Below, one piece after another: positions 21,759 through 30,910 of a DNA stretch of 64,000 nucleotides. The position numbers and the translations under genes are program-made. Origin of the DNA: Mycolicibacterium sp. CH28 (GTDB lineage Bacteria > Actinomycetota > Actinomycetes > Mycobacteriales > Mycobacteriaceae); the NCBI RefSeq assembly GCF_004745805.1, contig NZ_SRLQ01000007.1, positions 1 through 64,000 of the forward strand, in the 5' to 3' direction. The stretch's first letter is position 1. Each line of letters begins with the position of its first letter. The notes beneath the pieces were generated by a model. That model did no database searches and had not been told where the DNA came from. It was given only the letters and a program-made list of their open reading frames with translations.

Positions 21759-22682
21759 ATGACCCAAGGGCCCGGTCCGGTGCAGTATCCGCGCGACTTG
21801 GTCGGTTACGGGGCGCACCCGCCGCACCCGCGCTGGCCGGGCGAGGCCAACATCGCGGTGCAGTTCGTGCTCAACTACGAAGAAGGTGCCGAGAACAACG
21901 TCCTGCACGGTGACCCGGCATCCGAGACGTTCCTGTCGGAAATGGTTGGTGCCCAGGCTTTCCCGAACCGGCACATGAGTATGGAGTCGCTCTACGAGTA
22001 CGGATCCCGAGCCGGGCTGTGGCGATTGCTGCGGGTGTTCGACCGCCGCGGCCTGCCGCTGACGATCTTCGGGGTCGCGATGGCCCTGGCCCGCAATCCC
22101 GAGGCGGTGGCCGCGTTCACCGCACGCGGTGACGAGATCGCCTGCCACGGCCTGCGTTGGATCAGCTACCAGTTGGTCGAACCGGCGGTGGAACGCGAGC
22201 ACATGGCCGAGGCGGTGAAGCTGATCACCGAACTCACCGGGGCGGCGCCGGTGGGCTGGTACACCGGTCGGGACTCCCCGCAAACCCGGCAGCTGGTGGT
22301 CGAGCACGGTGGGTTTCTCTACGACTCCGACTCCTACGCCGACGACCTGCCGTACTGGACGAGAGTGGATGGCAACGATCACCTGGTGGTGCCCTACACA
22401 CTGGACACCAACGACATGCGCTTCGTGATCCCCGGCGGATTCCCTTCCGGTGACCAGTTTTTCGCTCATCTGCGCGACGCCTTCGACGTGCTCTACGCCG
22501 AAGGGGCGGCGGGCGCGCCGAAGATGCTGTCGATCGGGTTGCATTGCCGGCTGGCCGGTCGGCCGGGCCGCACCGCGGCACTGGAACGCTTCCTGGACCA
22601 CGTGCAGTCCCACGACAAGGTGTGGATCACCCGCCGGGTGGACATCGCGCGGCACTGGATCGCGCGTTTCCCGGCGCCCTGA
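21759..22682 (+). CDS. PuuE-type polysaccharide deacetylase-like hydrolase (allantoinase family)
   Basis: 307 residues. Seen: NodB-fold sequence of the PuuE (allantoinase) subfamily: QYPRDLVGYGAHPP, VQFVLNYEEGAE, SLYEYGSRAGLWRLLR, GDEIACHGLRW with the metal-type His, and GWYTGRDSPQTR. Residues LSIGLHCRLAGRPGR near the C-terminus carry the last catalytic-site His. The family includes metal-independent allantoinases and related hydrolases. No urate or allantoin genes are adjacent, so the substrate is uncertain. Divergent from the photolyase, 78 bases apart. Confidence 0.82.
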   Translation: MTQGPGPVQYPRDLVGYGAHPPHPRWPGEANIAVQFVLNYEEGAENNVLHGDPASETFLSEMVGAQAFPNRHMSMESLYEYGSRAGLWRLLRVFDRRGLPLTIFGVAMALARNPEAVAAFTARGDEIACHGLRWISYQLVEPAVEREHMAEAVKLITELTGAAPVGWYTGRDSPQTRQLVVEHGGFLYDSDSYADDLPYWTRVDGNDHLVVPYTLDTNDMRFVIPGGFPSGDQFFAHLRDAFDVLYAEGAAGAPKMLSIGLHCRLAGRPGRTAALERFLDHVQSHDKVWITRRVDIARHWIARFPAP

Positions 22683-22693
22683 ACGCAGCGAGG

Positions 22694-22723
22694 GTGTGGT
22701 TTCGCGGCGTGGCGAAACCACAC
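22694..22723. terminator. Bidirectional terminator between convergent genes
   Basis: Perfect 12-base-pair stem, GTGTGGTTTCGC (22694-22705) and GCGAAACCACAC (22712-22723), with a six-base loop. It fills the 60-base gap between the converging deacetylase and fasciclin genes. No U-tract in either direction, as common for mycobacterial terminators. Confidence 0.75.
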
Positions 22724-22742
22724 CCCCGTGCGCGTGCCGGAC

Positions 22743-23396
22743 TTACTGAGCCGGGGGCATCAGCACGGTGTCGATCAGGTAGACGGTGGCGTTGGCGGTC
22801 TTCACCCCGCCGCAGACCACGTTGGCATCGTTGACCTTTAGCTCGTTGCCCGAGCCGGTGACCGTCACGGTGCCGCCCTGCACGGTCGTGTGCGCGCCGA
22901 CGACCTGCGCGGGGCCGGCCTGGCCCGGAACCACGTGATAGGTCAGGATCGAGGTCAGCAGATCCGAATCGGTCTTGAGCTTCTCGATCGTGGCGGGATC
23001 GATCTTGGCGAACGCATCGTCGGTCGGTGCGAACACGGTGAACTGCCCACCGTCGAGGGTTTTGACGAGGTTGACATTGGGGTTCAGCTTGCCCGACAGC
23101 GCCGCGGTCAACGTGGTGAGCAACGGGTTGTTCGCGGCGGCCACCGTGAGCGGGGCAGCTGCCATGCCGGAGACCGAACCCGGTCCGGTGGGCACCTTCT
23201 CGGTGTAGCCCGCGCAGCCCGGACCGACGAGGTCGGCGGCCGGGGCAACCGTAGGAGTGGACGTCGTCGTGGTGGACGTCCGGGGGGTGGCGGATTCAGA
23301 ACTCGCGGTGCTTCCGGTGGTCGACGAACACGCCGAGAAGAGGACCGCCGCCACGGCGATCCCGGCTGTCGTCAGGGCTGAGCGGTGAGCTTGCAT
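22743..23396 (-). CDS. Fasciclin-domain lipoprotein (MPT83/MPT70-like)
   Basis: 217 residues. ATG 23396 with AAGGGAG upstream; the frame extends to 23450 but without signals. Seen: lipoprotein signal with lipobox LFSAC, a Ser/Thr-rich linker (likely O-glycosylated), then one FAS1 domain with [27 protein letters not shown] and the closing [12 protein letters not shown]. Closely resembles M. tuberculosis MPT83/MPT70, encoded at Rv2873/Rv2875 in the same syntenic place. Surface-exposed adhesion-type protein; the M. tuberculosis genes are controlled by SigK, which is not in this window. Confidence 0.92.
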   Translation of the reverse strand: MQAHRSALTTAGIAVAAVLFSACSSTTGSTASSESATPRTSTTTTSTPTVAPAADLVGPGCAGYTEKVPTGPGSVSGMAAAPLTVAAANNPLLTTLTAALSGKLNPNVNLVKTLDGGQFTVFAPTDDAFAKIDPATIEKLKTDSDLLTSILTYHVVPGQAGPAQVVGAHTTVQGGTVTVTGSGNELKVNDANVVCGGVKTANATVYLIDTVLMPPAQ

Positions 23397-23498
23397 CGTG
23401 ACTCCCTTGTCTGCATTGGGTGGACCGACCGCGTCTCGATCGGCGTGCATAAGGGATTCGGCAGGAGGCTGGTCTCGGACTGGTGGCGACGGGTCAGG

Positions 23499-25979
23499 TC
23501 ATAGACGCGTCATATCCGCCCGAGCTGGAGATGCCGGCAGCCCCACCCGGGCGCGCACCGCGGTAACCGCTCGGGCCACGGCGATGCCCACCACGATCGA
23601 CGCGGCCACACCGGCCATCGGATGGCCGAACAGCGGATACACCTGGAAGTGCGTGAGATAGATGTAGAGCGAGGCTTCCGCGACGATGCCCCCGGCGCCG
23701 GTCAGGGCCGGGGGAAACGGCAGCGCGGGCAGCCAGATCAGCAGCAGGATGCCGGCGGCGACCAGCATTTCGCGGTGACCGTTGCCGAAGTACCCGGCTA
23801 CCCCGATCACCACGACTGCGCTGACGGCCAGGCGCTGCCAGGCGGCGGTGGCCTTGGCCGCGGCCCAGCCGGCGGCGAAGAACCAGAAGGCCAAGACGGT
23901 GAACCACGCCTCGTGCCCCAGGCGCAGACCGGGAAGGTCGTAGCGCACCGCCAGGCCGAGAGCCAGGAACGCCGAGGCAATCCCGAACGGGTATCGGCGC
24001 TCCAGCCGATCGCAGACCGGCAGCCAGCTGATCGCGGTGAGCGCCACCAGAATCCACACCAGCACCTCGATGAACCACAGCCGGCCGGCGGTCATACTGT
24101 CGTGCGGACCCAGAACCTTCTGCAGCAGAACCAGATTGGTCGGCGCGTAGTCGTCGGTGACCAGCAACGCGAACGCGATCCAGATGGTTGAGGGGACGGC
24201 GATCCAGGCGATCGTGTCGACCTGATGCCGCACCCGGTGTCGCCGGGAGGGGCTGGACAGGCAGAACCGGGCGAAGTTGTAGCCGGCCACCGCGAGCAGG
24301 ATGTGGGCGCCGCCCCACAGTTCGAACAGGCCCGCGTGGGACCCCACGATCAACCCGATGGCGACGGCTCGCAGCGCGACGCTGGTTTCCAGCGTCGCAC
24401 GCCACCGCGAGCCGGCGGGCCTGCCGAGGGTTTCCAGTTCGGCGATGGTGCGGTTCGGCCAGTCCGCAGGCAGCCGGCCCAGCCTGCGTTCGAGCCGGAT
24501 CGACATCGTCACGTAGGACAACGAGTTGCCCCCCAAGCTGGTGAAGCTGCTCTGCGGCGTCAGGGTGCCGGAGTCGACATGCAACACGTCGGCGAACAGG
24601 GCACGCATACCGGTCGCCGGTGGCGCGTCCTGTTCGCGGGCGATGGTGCGCAGGGCCGGATAGTCCGGCTTGCCCGATGGCAACACCGGCAGCTCCGCGA
24701 GCGCGACGGCGCGTACCGCCGCGGCGGGCAGCCCGGCGGCGGTGGCGGTGCGCACCCGCAATTCGGCCGGGTCCACCGGGCCCGCGACCGCGACGACGAG
24801 CTGTCCGTCGGCATCGGTGCACATCGCCGGTGACGCATGTTCCGCTACGGCGGATTCGACGCGCTGCAGATCGATGCGTAGCCCGTAGAGCTTGACGAAT
24901 CGGCTCAGCCGGCCGACTACCTGATAGAGGCCGTCGCCGAGGTGGCGTGCCAGGTCCCCGGTGTGCAGCGCCTCCAGTTCGGCGCCGCCGGCGAGGTCGG
25001 CGGGCGAATGTGCGTAGCCCATCATGACATTCGGCCCGTGGTAGACCAGCTCGCCGACGTCGGGATCGCGGTAGCCGTCCACCGCCGCCAGCGTGAACCT
25101 GCCCCCGGGTATCGGTCGGCCGATTGCCTCGGGGTAGCTGTTGGCCAGTTCAGCTGGCAGATAGGCCATCCGGGCGGTCGCTTCGGTGGCGCCGTACATG
25201 ACGACGAACTCGAATCCGCGCCGCTGCCCGAGCTCGGCGTACCGGCGCACCGAATCCGGGCCCAACCGCCCACCGGCCTGGGTGATGTAACGCAGTGTCG
25301 GCAACGCCATGGTGTCGAAGCCGACCCGGTCGAGTAGTTCGAACGTGTAGGGCACCCCGGCGAAGCTCGTGGCACCGTGGTGGGCGAACAGCGCCCAGAA
25401 CTCGTCGTCGGCCACCGACCGATCGGTGAGGACCAGCGCGGCGCCGCGCCACAGGTGGCTGTGGATCACCGAGAGCCCATAGCAGTACGACATCGGCAAT
25501 GTGGTTGCTGCCCGGTCATTTTCGGTGATGGCGAGATACTCGCCGATCGCGACGGCGTTAGAGCGCAGGTTGTTCGCGGACAGGCGCGCCAGCTTGGGTG
25601 AGCCGGTGCTGCCCGAGGTGCTCAGCAGCAGCGCCAAGTCCGGGTGCAGGCGGTGCCGGCTGGTTTGGCGGCGGTGCCGGATGGTTCCGTCCGCGGCGAC
25701 GACGATGTCGGGATCGTAGGTGTCCAGCAGTGCCGCCCGGTCTGCCCCCGGCGGCACCGGGATAGCGACGTGGCCGCCGGCCAGCGCACCGAGGTAGGAC
25801 ACCAGGGCAGGGACGGTATTGCCGGCCTCCAGCAGGACGAGTTTGCGGTCCGGGCCGAATTCGGCCGCGGCGTCGGCGGCGCGTGCGGCCAGCTCGCGGT
25901 GGGTCAGTGTCTCGGTGGCCGTCGCGACGGCCATGCGGTCACCGAAGCCGGCCATCCGCTCGACCAGGTCACGCACCAC
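23499..25979 (-). CDS. Adenylation-carrier-membrane acyltransferase fusion protein
   Basis: 826 residues; I know of no named homologue. Seen: AMP-forming adenylation domain (1-445) with LLLSTSGSTGSPK (A3), MYGATEATARMAYLP (A5), HTGDLARH (A7), GRLSRFVKLYGLRID (A8) and catalytic K437 in LPSGKPDY (A10); carrier domain (~455-520) with phosphopantetheine site S486 in LGGNSLSY; then from ~530 an acyltransferase-3-like membrane domain of about ten helices beginning RAVAIGLIVGSHAG with the characteristic His (H548). So it should activate an acid, load it on its own carrier and transfer it across or at the membrane. GTG start lies inside the ABC ATPase gene (11-base overlap), so it is coupled to the iron transporter. 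Substrate unknown; reminiscent of DltA-DltC-DltB or surface-lipid acylation logic (inference). Confidence 0.85.
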   Translation of the reverse strand: MVRDLVERMAGFGDRMAVATATETLTHRELAARAADAAAEFGPDRKLVLLEAGNTVPALVSYLGALAGGHVAIPVPPGADRAALLDTYDPDIVVAADGTIRHRRQTSRHRLHPDLALLLSTSGSTGSPKLARLSANNLRSNAVAIGEYLAITENDRAATTLPMSYCYGLSVIHSHLWRGAALVLTDRSVADDEFWALFAHHGATSFAGVPYTFELLDRVGFDTMALPTLRYITQAGGRLGPDSVRRYAELGQRRGFEFVVMYGATEATARMAYLPAELANSYPEAIGRPIPGGRFTLAAVDGYRDPDVGELVYHGPNVMMGYAHSPADLAGGAELEALHTGDLARHLGDGLYQVVGRLSRFVKLYGLRIDLQRVESAVAEHASPAMCTDADGQLVVAVAGPVDPAELRVRTATAAGLPAAAVRAVALAELPVLPSGKPDYPALRTIAREQDAPPATGMRALFADVLHVDSGTLTPQSSFTSLGGNSLSYVTMSIRLERRLGRLPADWPNRTIAELETLGRPAGSRWRATLETSVALRAVAIGLIVGSHAGLFELWGGAHILLAVAGYNFARFCLSSPSRRHRVRHQVDTIAWIAVPSTIWIAFALLVTDDYAPTNLVLLQKVLGPHDSMTAGRLWFIEVLVWILVALTAISWLPVCDRLERRYPFGIASAFLALGLAVRYDLPGLRLGHEAWFTVLAFWFFAAGWAAAKATAAWQRLAVSAVVVIGVAGYFGNGHREMLVAAGILLLIWLPALPFPPALTGAGGIVAEASLYIYLTHFQVYPLFGHPMAGVAASIVVGIAVARAVTAVRARVGLPASPARADMTRL

Positions 25980-27027
25980 TGTCCTCGAAAATGACCGGGG
26001 TGCCTAACAATTCGACGGTGACCTTGCTGTGCAAGCTGGGACAGCCGAAGCTGTGCTGGCGCACCGTGATCGGCGCGGCAGCACCGGCCGGTTCGATGGT
26101 CAGCAGCACGTCGGGGCCCAAGAACTCCGCACCCACCACGGTGCCCAGGCCGGTGTCGGCCGCGGCATCTGGTACCACGCTGGCCTGCAGTTGCTCGGGG
26201 CGCAGCAACATCGTTGCCGTGCCGTCGGCAGCCGACGGAACGGGCAGGCGCCCGAGTATGCATTCGGCGATGCCGTCGCGCACCGTGCAGGACAGGAACA
26301 CGCAGTCGCCGAGGAACTCCGCGGTGAACCTGGAGGTCGGGTTGAGATAGACCGCCTGCGGGGTGCCCACCTGGGTGAATCGTCCACCGCGCATGACGGC
26401 CACCTGGTCGGCGATCGAGAGCGCCTCCTCTTGGTCGTGGGTGACCAGCAGGGTGGTCACCCCGGCCTCGGACAGGGTGCGCGCCACGGCCTTGCGGGTG
26501 GCCGCGCGCAGTCCGGTGTCCAGCGCGCTGAACGGCTCGTCGAGCAGCATGAGGGCGGGTCGACGAGCCAGGGCCCGGGCCAGCGCGACTCGCTGCTGCT
26601 GACCGCCCGACAACTCGCTGGGCCGCCGGGAGGCCAGCGCCGCGTCCAGGGACACCGTGCGCAGCAACTCGGCGACCTGATCGCGCACCGCGCGCTGACG
26701 CAGCCCGGCGTTGAGGCCGTAGGCGACGTTTTGCCCGACGGTCAGGTGCGGGAACAGGGCACCGTCCTGTGCGACGTAGCCGACACCGCGCCGATGGGGT
26801 GCCACACCAGTGCCGGGGCCGGCGACCTGGCGGCCGGCCAATGTGACCGTCCCGGCGTCGGGAGTTTCGAATCCGGCGATGATGCGCAGCAGGGTGGTCT
26901 TGCCACAGCCGGACGGCCCCAGCACCGCGGTGATACTGCCCTCGGCGATGTCGAGGTCGAGCTCATCGAGCACCGTATGGCCATCGAAAGATTTTGTCAG
27001 AGAACGTGTTTGCAGTTGGATGTTCAT
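25969..27027 (-). CDS. Ferric iron ABC transporter ATPase (FbpC/SfuC type)
   Basis: 352 residues from ATG 27027, overlapping the permease stop by four bases. Seen: Walker A GPSGCGKTT, Q-loop YVAQDGALFPHLT, signature LSGGQQQR, Walker B LMLLDEPFSALD, switch THDQEEALS, and a C-terminal TOBE-like regulatory domain (from ~240) with MLLRPEQL. CUT1/ferric-type importer ATPase length and layout. The C-terminal end overlaps the start of the adenylation-fusion gene by 11 bases. Confidence 0.92.
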   Translation of the reverse strand: MNIQLQTRSLTKSFDGHTVLDELDLDIAEGSITAVLGPSGCGKTTLLRIIAGFETPDAGTVTLAGRQVAGPGTGVAPHRRGVGYVAQDGALFPHLTVGQNVAYGLNAGLRQRAVRDQVAELLRTVSLDAALASRRPSELSGGQQQRVALARALARRPALMLLDEPFSALDTGLRAATRKAVARTLSEAGVTTLLVTHDQEEALSIADQVAVMRGGRFTQVGTPQAVYLNPTSRFTAEFLGDCVFLSCTVRDGIAECILGRLPVPSAADGTATMLLRPEQLQASVVPDAAADTGLGTVVGAEFLGPDVLLTIEPAGAAAPITVRQHSFGCPSLHSKVTVELLGTPVIFEDSGA

Positions 27028-28598
27028 AACGCGGCCACCTTCGAGGACTGGCGGACGAGCAGTATCGTGACCGGCAGCGCCAGCACGATCATGATCGCGG
27101 CATAGGGTGCGGCCGCGGCGTAGTCCAGCTCGCTGGCCAGCGACCAGAACCGCATCGACAGGGTGCGGGTGCCCGTGGGCGCCAGCAACAGGGTGGCGGT
27201 CAGTTCGGTGGCGACGGCGACGAACACCATCGCCGCCCCCGCAGCAGCCGCTGGGGCGGTGAGCCGCAACGTGATTCGGGCGAAGGTGGCCGTGGGTGCC
27301 ACGCCCAACGTCCACGAGGCTTCCTCTAGACCGACGGGAACCTGAGCCAGTCCGGCCCGCACGCTGACCAGTGCCCGCGGGATGAACATGAGCACGTAGG
27401 CGCACACCAGCAGGGTCACCGTCTGGTAGAGCGGGGGAGTCACCCGGATGGCAACGGTCACCAGCGCCAGGGCGGTGACGATGCCCGGCAGCGAGCTGGT
27501 GAGAAAGTTCGCGCCTTCGACGGCCCGTGCCAACGGCCCACTGGTGCGAACAGCCACCCAGGCAACGGGATAGGCCAGGACGGTCGCGGCCAACGCGCCC
27601 GCCGCGGCCAGCCCGATGGTCTGGGCGAGTGCGACGCCGACGTCATCGAGCACCCACACGCCAGGGCCGCCGATCCACAACCAGCGCAGGATCGTCCACG
27701 CCGGAACGCCCAGCGCCAGGATCGACAGCGCGGTCAGACCGGCCGCCGCGGGGATCTGCGCAGCACCGAGCCGAAGGGTGGTGGCCGGCCGTGGCGCGCC
27801 CGATCCGACCCGGGCGAACTGCGCCCGGCCTCGCGCGGCGGCCTCGGCCACCAGCAGCGCCAGGCACAACAGGACGAGCACACCGGCCAGCATCGAACCG
27901 GCCGCGCCGTCGAATGTGGCCTGGAACTGTTCGAAGATCGCGGTGGTGAAGGTGTTGAACCGCAGCATGGCGAATGCGCCGTACTCGGCGAGCAGGTGCA
28001 CGCCGATCAGTAGCGCGCCGCCCAGGATCGCCAACCGCAACTGCGGCAACACCACTCGCACGAACACCGCCGCCGAGCCCGATCCCAGCGCCCGCGCGGA
28101 TTCCTCGAGCGCCGGATCCAGCCGCCGCAGGGTGGCCGCCGCGGGCAGGTAGGCGAACGGGAAATAGGACAGGGTGGTCACCAGCACGGCACCGGTGAAT
28201 CCGTGCAAGGCCGGCGCGACGCCGACCCAGGCATAGGAATTCACGAACGCCGGCACCGCCAGCGGGGTAACCAGCAGCGGTCGCCACAGTGCGCGCCCGG
28301 GCACGTCGGTGCGTTCGACGAGCCAGGCCGCGCCGATGCCGATCGTCACGCACAGCGGGACGGTGACGAGCACCAGGCTGACGGTGTTCACCAGCAGCTC
28401 GCCGACGCGGGGGCGCACCACCAACTCGATGACCCGCGCCGGTCCGGTGCTGACGAACGCCCACGCCACATAGCCCAGCGGAATGAACGTCACCGCAACA
28501 AGAGCCGCGACGACGGCGGACGCGACGGGGCCGGGTCGGCGGCGTGCGCCGGATCGGTACGCCGCCGGTCGCGGCGGCGCGTCGGTGCTGGGGCTCAC
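27024..28598 (-). CDS. Ferric iron ABC transporter permease (FbpB/SfuB type)
   Basis: 524 residues, about twelve membrane helices in two homologous halves. Each half carries an EAA loop: EESARALGSGSAAVFVRVVLP and LEEASWTLGVAPTATFARITL-like, both with the conserved Glu and Gly. This fused two-domain architecture is typical of Fbp/Sfu ferric permeases. It directly follows the binding-protein gene (stop and start adjacent) and shares ATGA with the ATPase. Confidence 0.92.
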   Translation of the reverse strand: MSPSTDAPPRPAAYRSGARRRPGPVASAVVAALVAVTFIPLGYVAWAFVSTGPARVIELVVRPRVGELLVNTVSLVLVTVPLCVTIGIGAAWLVERTDVPGRALWRPLLVTPLAVPAFVNSYAWVGVAPALHGFTGAVLVTTLSYFPFAYLPAAATLRRLDPALEESARALGSGSAAVFVRVVLPQLRLAILGGALLIGVHLLAEYGAFAMLRFNTFTTAIFEQFQATFDGAAGSMLAGVLVLLCLALLVAEAAARGRAQFARVGSGAPRPATTLRLGAAQIPAAAGLTALSILALGVPAWTILRWLWIGGPGVWVLDDVGVALAQTIGLAAAGALAATVLAYPVAWVAVRTSGPLARAVEGANFLTSSLPGIVTALALVTVAIRVTPPLYQTVTLLVCAYVLMFIPRALVSVRAGLAQVPVGLEEASWTLGVAPTATFARITLRLTAPAAAAGAAMVFVAVATELTATLLLAPTGTRTLSMRFWSLASELDYAAAAPYAAIMIVLALPVTILLVRQSSKVAAL

Positions 28599-29618
28599 CT
28601 ACAACAAGCCCGCCTGCGTCATCAGGTCCGAGACGCGTTTGGCGTCCAGGGTGGACGGGTCGACGGTCGGCGGATCCAGCTGGTTGAGCGGGACCAGCGC
28701 GGCGTTGGCGGGCACGCCGCTGGCCACCGGATATTCGAAGGACGTGCCGTTCTGCAGCACTTCCTGGCCGGCCTTGCCGGTGATGAACGTCAGGAACTGC
28801 TGGGCCTTGTCCTGTTTCTTGCTCGACTTGAGCACCCCGCCGCCGGACAGGCTCAGGAACGCGCCGGGGTCCTGGTTGCCGAAGTAGTGCAGCTTGGTGT
28901 TACCGCTCAATTCCTTGGTTTTGGCTTGATCGCGGTACCAGTAGTAGTGGTAGATCACGCCACCGGCGACGTCGCCGTTGTTCACGGCGCGCAGGGTCGC
29001 GATGTTGTCGGAGTAGACGACGGCATTGCTCTTCATGCCGGCCAGCCACTGCTCGGTGGCGGTCACGCCCTTCAGCTGCAGTAGCGCGGCGACGATGGCC
29101 TGGAAGTCGGCCTTGGCGGGTGGCGCTCCCCAGCGTCCCTTCCATTCCGGCCGTTGCAGATCCAGCAGCGATGTGGGCAGCTGGTCGGCGGGCAGCTTGG
29201 CCGGGTTGTAGACGAAGACGGTGCTGCGCGCCGCGACCCCGGCCCAGGCGTTGCTGGCCGGACGGAACTGCTGTGGCACGTTGGCCGCGACCTTCGCGTC
29301 GATCGGGGCGAACAGTCCCGCACGTTCCACGGCCGCCATGGCGGGGGAGTTCTCGGTGAGGAAGACGTCGGCGGGCGAGCTGGCGCCCTCGGCGATCAGC
29401 TGGTTGCCGAGTTCGGTGTCCCCGCCCTGACGGTAGGTGACCTTGATTCCGGTCTCCTTAGTGAATGCGTCGATCCACTCCTTGGTCAGCGACTCGTGCT
29501 GGGCGTTGTAGATCAGCAGTTCGCCGCCGCCCGAGGAGCACGCGGTGCCCGCGAGGCCGAGAAGCAAGATCACGAGGAGTATCGAGGTCGTTCGGAGCGC
29601 GGTTCGGGAGCTGGGCAT
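28599..29618 (-). CDS. Ferric iron-binding lipoprotein (FbpA/SfuA/FutA type)
   Basis: 339 residues from ATG 29618, with AAGGG six bases upstream; the frame continues to 29657, across the IdeR-like box, so the shorter start is preferred. Seen: lipoprotein signal ending GTACSS, then a periplasmic-binding fold opening LLIYNAQHESLTKEW. The IYHYYWYRDQ segment supplies the adjacent Tyr pair that ligates Fe(III) in this family. First gene of a four-gene operon with permease, ATPase and the adenylation-acyltransferase fusion. Confidence 0.92.
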   Translation of the reverse strand: MPSSRTALRTTSILLVILLLGLAGTACSSGGGELLIYNAQHESLTKEWIDAFTKETGIKVTYRQGGDTELGNQLIAEGASSPADVFLTENSPAMAAVERAGLFAPIDAKVAANVPQQFRPASNAWAGVAARSTVFVYNPAKLPADQLPTSLLDLQRPEWKGRWGAPPAKADFQAIVAALLQLKGVTATEQWLAGMKSNAVVYSDNIATLRAVNNGDVAGGVIYHYYWYRDQAKTKELSGNTKLHYFGNQDPGAFLSLSGGGVLKSSKKQDKAQQFLTFITGKAGQEVLQNGTSFEYPVASGVPANAALVPLNQLDPPTVDPSTLDAKRVSDLMTQAGLL

Positions 29619-29639
29619 GCGGGCCCTTCCGTTGTCGTA

Positions 29640-29658
29640 TAAGGGTTGGCTAACCATA
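29640..29658. promoter_or_regulatory. Candidate IdeR iron box
   Basis: The 19 bases TAAGGGTTGGCTAACCATA match the mycobacterial IdeR consensus TTAGGTTAGSCTAACCTAA at 14 of 19 positions, including an unbroken GGCTAACC core half. The site is 21 bases upstream of the ferric-binding lipoprotein start and between it and divergent dxr. IdeR with Fe(II) represses uptake genes at such boxes, so the operon should be induced in iron starvation (inference). Confidence 0.6.
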
Positions 29659-29743
29659 TACCGCGCGCGTCTGGGTGATGGGCCAGCGGCGGGCTGCGGC
29701 CCGCATGTGACAAGCCGGCCGCCGGAGACGGCACAATTGGAGA

Positions 29744-30910
29744 GTGAGCTCCGCCAACCGTCTCAAGGTCTTGATCCTGGGCAGCACCGGTTCCATCGGA
29801 ACGCAGGCGCTGGAGGTCATCGCCGAGAATCCCGACCGTTTCGAGGTGGTGGGCCTGGCCGCAGGCGGGGGGAACCCCGATCTCCTGGCCCGCCAGCGCG
29901 CCGAGACCGCCGTGACCAACATCGCGGTTGCCGACGAGGCTGCCGCCGACAAGGTGGGTGACGTCACCTACCGCGGACCGGACGCCGCCACCCGGTTGGT
30001 AGAGAACGTGCACGCCGACGTCGTGCTCAACGCCCTGGTCGGGGCGCTGGGTTTGCAACCGACGCTGGCCGCGCTGGCCAGCGGCGCCCGCTTGGCGCTG
30101 GCCAACAAGGAATCGCTGGTCGCGGGAGGCCCGCTGGTCGTCAAGGCCGCGCAACCCGGCCAGATCGTGCCGGTCGACTCCGAACACTCGGCACTGGCAC
30201 AGTGCCTACGCTCCGGCAGGGCCGATGAGGTCGCCAAACTAGTGCTGACCGCGTCCGGCGGCCCCTTCCGCGGCTGGTCGGCAGCGGATCTGGAGTCCGT
30301 CACACCCGAGCAGGCCGGCGCCCATCCCACCTGGAACATGGGGCCGATGAACACGCTGAACTCAGCGTCGCTGGTCAACAAGGGTTTGGAGCTCATCGAG
30401 ACCCACCTGCTGTTCGGCGTTCCCTACGACCGCATCGATGTTGTCGTGCACCCGCAGTCGATCGTGCATTCGATGGTGAGCTTTGCCGACGGCTCGACCA
30501 TTGCCCAAGCCAGCCCGCCAGACATGAAGCTGCCGATCTCGCTGGCGCTGGGCTGGCCCGACCGGGTACCCGGCGCAGCGGCGGCCTGCGACTTCAGCAC
30601 CGCCGCCAGCTGGGATTTCGAACCGCTGGATGCCGCGGTGTTCCCGGCCGTGGACCTGGCGCGGCACGCCGGGCAGACCGGCGGCTGCCTCACGGCGGTA
30701 TACAACGCCGCCAACGAGGAGGCGGTCGAAGCCTTCCTGGCCGGGCGCATCCCGTTCCCGGCGATCGTGCGAACAATTGCCGACGTCCTGCACGCCGCGG
30801 ACCAGTGGGCGGGCGAACCAGCTACCGTGGAAGAGGTACTTGACGCGCAGCGCTGGGCACGGCAACGGGCCCGCGAGGCCGTCACACAGGAGGTCACTTC
30901 AATCCGATGA
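29744..30910 (+). CDS. dxr: 1-deoxy-D-xylulose 5-phosphate reductoisomerase
   Basis: 388 residues from a GTG with GGAGA almost touching it, so the exact start is a little uncertain. Seen: NADPH-binding [30 protein letters not shown] (metal-binding Asp/Glu), and the flexible loop and substrate motif [20 protein letters not shown]. Converts DXP to MEP, the committed MEP-pathway step and fosmidomycin target. Overlaps rip1 by four bases. Confidence 0.96.
   Translation: MSSANRLKVLILGSTGSIGTQALEVIAENPDRFEVVGLAAGGGNPDLLARQRAETAVTNIAVADEAAADKVGDVTYRGPDAATRLVENVHADVVLNALVGALGLQPTLAALASGARLALANKESLVAGGPLVVKAAQPGQIVPVDSEHSALAQCLRSGRADEVAKLVLTASGGPFRGWSAADLESVTPEQAGAHPTWNMGPMNTLNSASLVNKGLELIETHLLFGVPYDRIDVVVHPQSIVHSMVSFADGSTIAQASPPDMKLPISLALGWPDRVPGAAAACDFSTAASWDFEPLDAAVFPAVDLARHAGQTGGCLTAVYNAANEEAVEAFLAGRIPFPAIVRTIADVLHAADQWAGEPATVEEVLDAQRWARQRAREAVTQEVTSIR

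Noticed and set aside
21690..22721. Upstream 340-codon extension of the photolyase frame
   Set aside because: It is antisense to the PuuE-like gene, and the conserved WFRRDLRLHD start lies at 21680.
23499..25979. Nrp-type isonitrile lipopeptide (chalkophore) synthetase
   Set aside because: There is no condensation or reductase domain and only one adenylation-carrier unit; the C-terminal half is a membrane acyltransferase, and no fadD10/fcoT-type partners are nearby.
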